A stretch of 64,000 bases of DNA, from NCBI RefSeq assembly GCF_014836335.1, contig NZ_JACSRA010000025.1, positions 1-64,000 on the forward strand, read 5' to 3'. Both the position numbers and the translations under genes were made by a program. Below, in pieces: positions 61,783 through 64,000 of the stretch. The notes under the pieces are model-generated. The model had not been told where the DNA came from. It saw nothing but the letters and a program-made list of their open reading frames with translations, and did no database searches. Position 1 is the stretch's first letter, and each line of letters begins with the position of its first letter. Origin of the DNA: Clostridium cibarium (GTDB lineage: Bacteria; Bacillota; Clostridia; Clostridiales; Clostridiaceae).

Positions 61783-61894
61783 CAATCCCGTTTTTTTGAT
61801 ATTAATACAATCTAATCAACTTATGTATTATAGTTGAATTTCATGTGTTTTGTATTACTTCAAAATATTGCAAAAATAAATTTGTAACTATAAA

Positions 61895-61925
61895 AAAAGT
61901 TGCTACAAGAATTGTAGCAACTTTT
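61895..61925 (-). terminator. Terminator of the YkgJ-like gene
   Basis: AAAAGTTGCTACA / TGTAGCAACTTTT with a T run on the minus strand. A second hairpin, TTATAATTTGCTAT / ATAGCAAATTATAA (61944-61980), lies between it and the gene. Nothing else is seen between 61790 and 62018. Confidence 0.75.
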
Positions 61926-62018
61926 ATTGTATTTCTCTTTCTTTTATAATTTGCTATTTAAATGTTATAGCAAATTATAATAAGATCAAAAAAACAGTAT
62001 GATTTACTCATTTTTTAA

Positions 62019-62666
62019 TTATTCATTAACAACTATTGAATCTAAATTTCTAAGTTTACATTCCCTAAGTTCTATACCTTTAAGAATATTTATTACTTTG
62101 TCAAAGTTATTTACTAGATTTATTCTTTTCTCCCTTAATACCATTTCCAGTGAATAATTCTCCCACTCAAGCCATCTTACGTAACTATCACGTTCTTTTA
62201 TATAATTTTTAAATTCATCATTCTTTTCTATCTTGCTTATAATTTCATTACAAATAAAGAAGTTACATACATAGCTTCTGTATCTTTTAGGTAAAGTACA
62301 CCCTTTTGCTGACTTTACAAACGGACATGCTCTAAAAAAAATAGTTTTATCTTGAACATTAGTATCTTCTTGTTCGCTTTCAATATACTTTATATAGCTC
62401 TTTTCATCAAAATAACCCTTTGCATGAATATAATAGTTATAAATTTCTACATCGGGAAGGTTTCGAATACTGTTTAATGTTTTTAATCCTTCTTCATCTT
62501 TTACCATCTTATGAATATCATACAACGTGAATTTAGGAAAATACCAACAGCATCCTCTATTTTTAATATTACATAAACTTACTCCAAAAACACTTTGGCA
62601 ATTGCCACAAGAATTACAACTATATTGAGGAATACCCTGATCAATTTTCAAATCAATTTTAATCAT
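62019..62666 (-). CDS. YkgJ-type Cys-cluster metal-binding protein
   Basis: 215 residues. Conserved Cys run: YSCNSCGNCQSVFG, GCCWYFP, ACPFV, GCTLPKRYRSYVCNFFIC. These are the marks of the YkgJ (zinc/iron-chelating) family. The spacing resembles domains bound to Fe-S or zinc sites in small oxidoreductases. It lies just upstream of the RiPP cluster, same strand, but with its own terminator. A part in the cluster is possible but not shown. AGGAGG precedes ATG 62666. Confidence 0.75.
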   Translation of the reverse strand: MIKIDLKIDQGIPQYSCNSCGNCQSVFGVSLCNIKNRGCCWYFPKFTLYDIHKMVKDEEGLKTLNSIRNLPDVEIYNYYIHAKGYFDEKSYIKYIESEQEDTNVQDKTIFFRACPFVKSAKGCTLPKRYRSYVCNFFICNEIISKIEKNDEFKNYIKERDSYVRWLEWENYSLEMVLREKRINLVNNFDKVINILKGIELRECKLRNLDSIVVNE

Positions 62667-62787
62667 ATTAGCCTCCTATTTTAGTTATAAAAATATTACT
62701 TATATTTATTCTACATAACCTTTTTATGAATCATTTGAAACTTAATGCTAAACTTTTTAATCTTGATATAAAAAGTTAAGAGCTAAG

Positions 62788-62823
62788 AAAAAAGTGCTCT
62801 ATTCTTTTAAAATTAGCACTTCT
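62788..62823 (-). terminator. Terminator after the MBL-fold pseudogene
   Basis: AAGTGCT / AGCACTT stem, followed on the minus strand by T and CTTAGC. It lies 100 bases past the pseudogene end. Confidence 0.6.
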
Positions 62824-62921
62824 TTCTAGAAAATCCATTTAACATTTTTAATCCAATATAACCAAAATTACCCTATAATTATTATATCAATTTCTTGTAA
62901 AAAATAAAACTATTTGTTTTT

Positions 62922-63569
62922 TCATTTAACATTAACCATATTAAAACCTTGTTTACTGGCTTCTTCTATAAAATTATCTCCATCAATATGAATACAATAA
63001 ACTTGATTTCTATATTCTCTAGGTACTAATTCACATAACTTTCTTAATGATGTATGAACATTGTCTTCTAAATCATCCATACATGTATCATGATATACTA
63101 AATTTTCGTTTTTTAAAAAGTTAACTATATCAATATTAGTTTCATAAATATCTCCACTATAAAAGATACTGTTTCCTATATCAAACTTTAACATATACGA
63201 ATAAGTGTTAAGTGTTCTAACATGTTTAGTTAGTATTCAATTTATATTTAAACTTAATGTTTCAACTTTCTTATTATTAGAGTCTAATACTTTGAAACTC
63301 TCGTTTTCTTTTAATCCTAATAACTCTAAAAATAATTTAATTTTTTCTTTTTCGTTAAAATATACTTTTGATGTTATTTTATATTTCCAATAACAAAACC
63401 CTATAAATCTACCTAATGAACCTATATGATCTGAATGCATATGAGTTATTAATATATGAACTTGCTTAGCTCCATCCATTACGTTTTTCTCTAAAATTTT
63501 CTTAAATACCGTTTCTCCACAATCAAGTAATAATAATGTTCCATTCTTCTTAATATATTTTAACTTTTT
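62922..63569 (-). pseudogene. Decayed MBL-fold metallo-hydrolase
   Basis: One reading frame carries the MBL landmarks in order: LLLLDCGETVF, THMHSDHIG (63430-63470 region), then YSGD and HDTCMDD. It is split by an in-frame TGA at 63237-63239, and the N-terminus (about 15-20 residues) is missing because a TAG lies at 63570-63572. The remains fit a protein of about 220-240 residues. The two long halves are in the same frame, so a TGG to TGA change is one simple cause. It sits just downstream of rlmH. Confidence 0.75.
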
Positions 63570-63628
63570 CTAGATCTATATGTACTTAATTTAACACTCC
63601 CTAAGTTCTACTAATTAAATTTAAAGCA

Positions 63629-64000
63629 TTATTTATGGTACGGTTCCCCATTACTAATTCTAAATCCCCTATAAACTTGCTCTAATAGCATCACCCTAAA
63701 CAATTGATGAGGGAAAGTCATCTTAGAAAAGCACAATTTATAATTTGATCTTCCTATAACTTCTTCTGATAATCCTAAACTTCCCCCAATAACAAATACC
63801 AAATTAGAATTCCCCATAACTCCACAATTATCAATAAACTTAGAAAACTCCTCTGAAGTTATCTGTTTCCCTTTCAAATCCATTGCTATAACATATGAAT
63901 TGTCTTTTATTTTAGATAAAATCAATCTACCTTCCTTTTCTTTTATTATTAATTCTTCCTTCTCTGATGCATTATCTGGAGTTTTTTCATCAGGTAACTC
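63629..64000 (-). CDS. rlmH: 23S rRNA pseudouridine-1915 N3-methyltransferase (3' part)
   Basis: SPOUT methyltransferase whose 5' end is outside the window. The frame runs in from the right edge (ELPDEKTPDNASEKEELIIKEKEG...) and shows the SAM knot VFVIGGSLGLSEEV and the C-terminal FPHQLFRVMLLEQVYRGF, NGEPYHK. It methylates pseudouridine 1915 of helix 69. About 124 of the usual 159 residues are visible. Confidence 0.93.
   Translation of the reverse strand, partial: ELPDEKTPDNASEKEELIIKEKEGRLILSKIKDNSYVIAMDLKGKQITSEEFSKFIDNCGVMGNSNLVFVIGGSLGLSEEVIGRSNYKLCFSKMTFPHQLFRVMLLEQVYRGFRISNGEPYHK

Noticed and set aside
63237..63239. TGA as a selenocysteine codon in the MBL-fold gene
   Set aside because: No role for Sec at this place in the family and no SECIS-like hairpin was seen; the lost N-terminus also points to a pseudogene.
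1..64000. CRISPR array, IS element or prophage
   Set aside because: No regular short repeats with spacers, no transposase, integrase or phage structural genes were seen.

Overview
The window is about 64 kb of very AT-rich DNA from a spore-forming, anaerobic Firmicute. It is most likely Clostridium sensu stricto (cluster I). The evidence is the codon use, strong GGAGG-type ribosome binding sites, many TTGACA-N17-TATAAT promoters, U-tailed terminators, a bofA gene (sigma-K control), ferredoxin-type and NADH-oxidase redox genes, and the dnaX-ybaB-recR-bofA order. No species is assigned. No IS element, prophage or CRISPR array was seen.

Left part (1-12.7 kb). The left edge is the promoter and leader of an rRNA operon that runs leftwards out of the window. 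Next comes a glucose-type PTS module: crr (EIIA), an EIICB gene and a BglG/GlcT-type antiterminator. Both PTS genes have a leader with a ribonucleic antiterminator (RAT)-like element overlapping a terminator. Housekeeping genes follow: GNAT, a methyltransferase, tcdA, a CPBP protease, mtnN, a phosphoesterase, DUF2935, NUDIX and HD.

Middle part (12.9-43.5 kb). This holds a serine operon (class V aminotransferase, serA, DUF1015), an oppABCDF operon with a small membrane protein, an unlisted Cys-rich mini-gene, an ABC-2 exporter, and dnaX-ybaB-recR-DUF2508-bofA. After these come bioY and birA, diverging around a BirA operator, then thyA-folA. A stable-RNA block follows (SRP RNA, two tRNA-Ser, tRNA-Arg, with lgt, tadA and a CBS/CNNM protein). 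A P-type ATPase, plsC, a TetR-nitroreductase pair with a perfect operator, and a CheX / CheY-CheX pair complete this part.

Right part (43.9-64 kb). A livJHMGF branched-chain amino acid importer comes first. It is followed by a thiol-peroxidase operon: two glutathione peroxidases around thioredoxin and a thioredoxin-reductase-like flavoprotein with no recognisable NADPH motif. A fused hexapeptide acyltransferase, an NADH oxidase and an ABC/FtsX transporter follow. The ABC gene appears to have an N-terminal domain cut off by an in-frame stop.

The most unusual locus is 56977-61782, a ribosomally synthesised, radical-SAM-modified peptide (RiPP) cluster. It encodes a 62-residue precursor with five Cys in twelve residues, a SPASM radical SAM maturase, a maturation protein (TIGR04066-like), a carrier-protein-like polypeptide with no phosphopantetheine serine, and a cytoplasmic S8 protease. 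The C-terminal half of the protease resembles the maturation protein. A strong promoter and an intercistronic hairpin make the precursor the most expressed gene. The right edge carries a YkgJ-type Cys-cluster protein, a decayed MBL-fold gene and the 3' part of rlmH.
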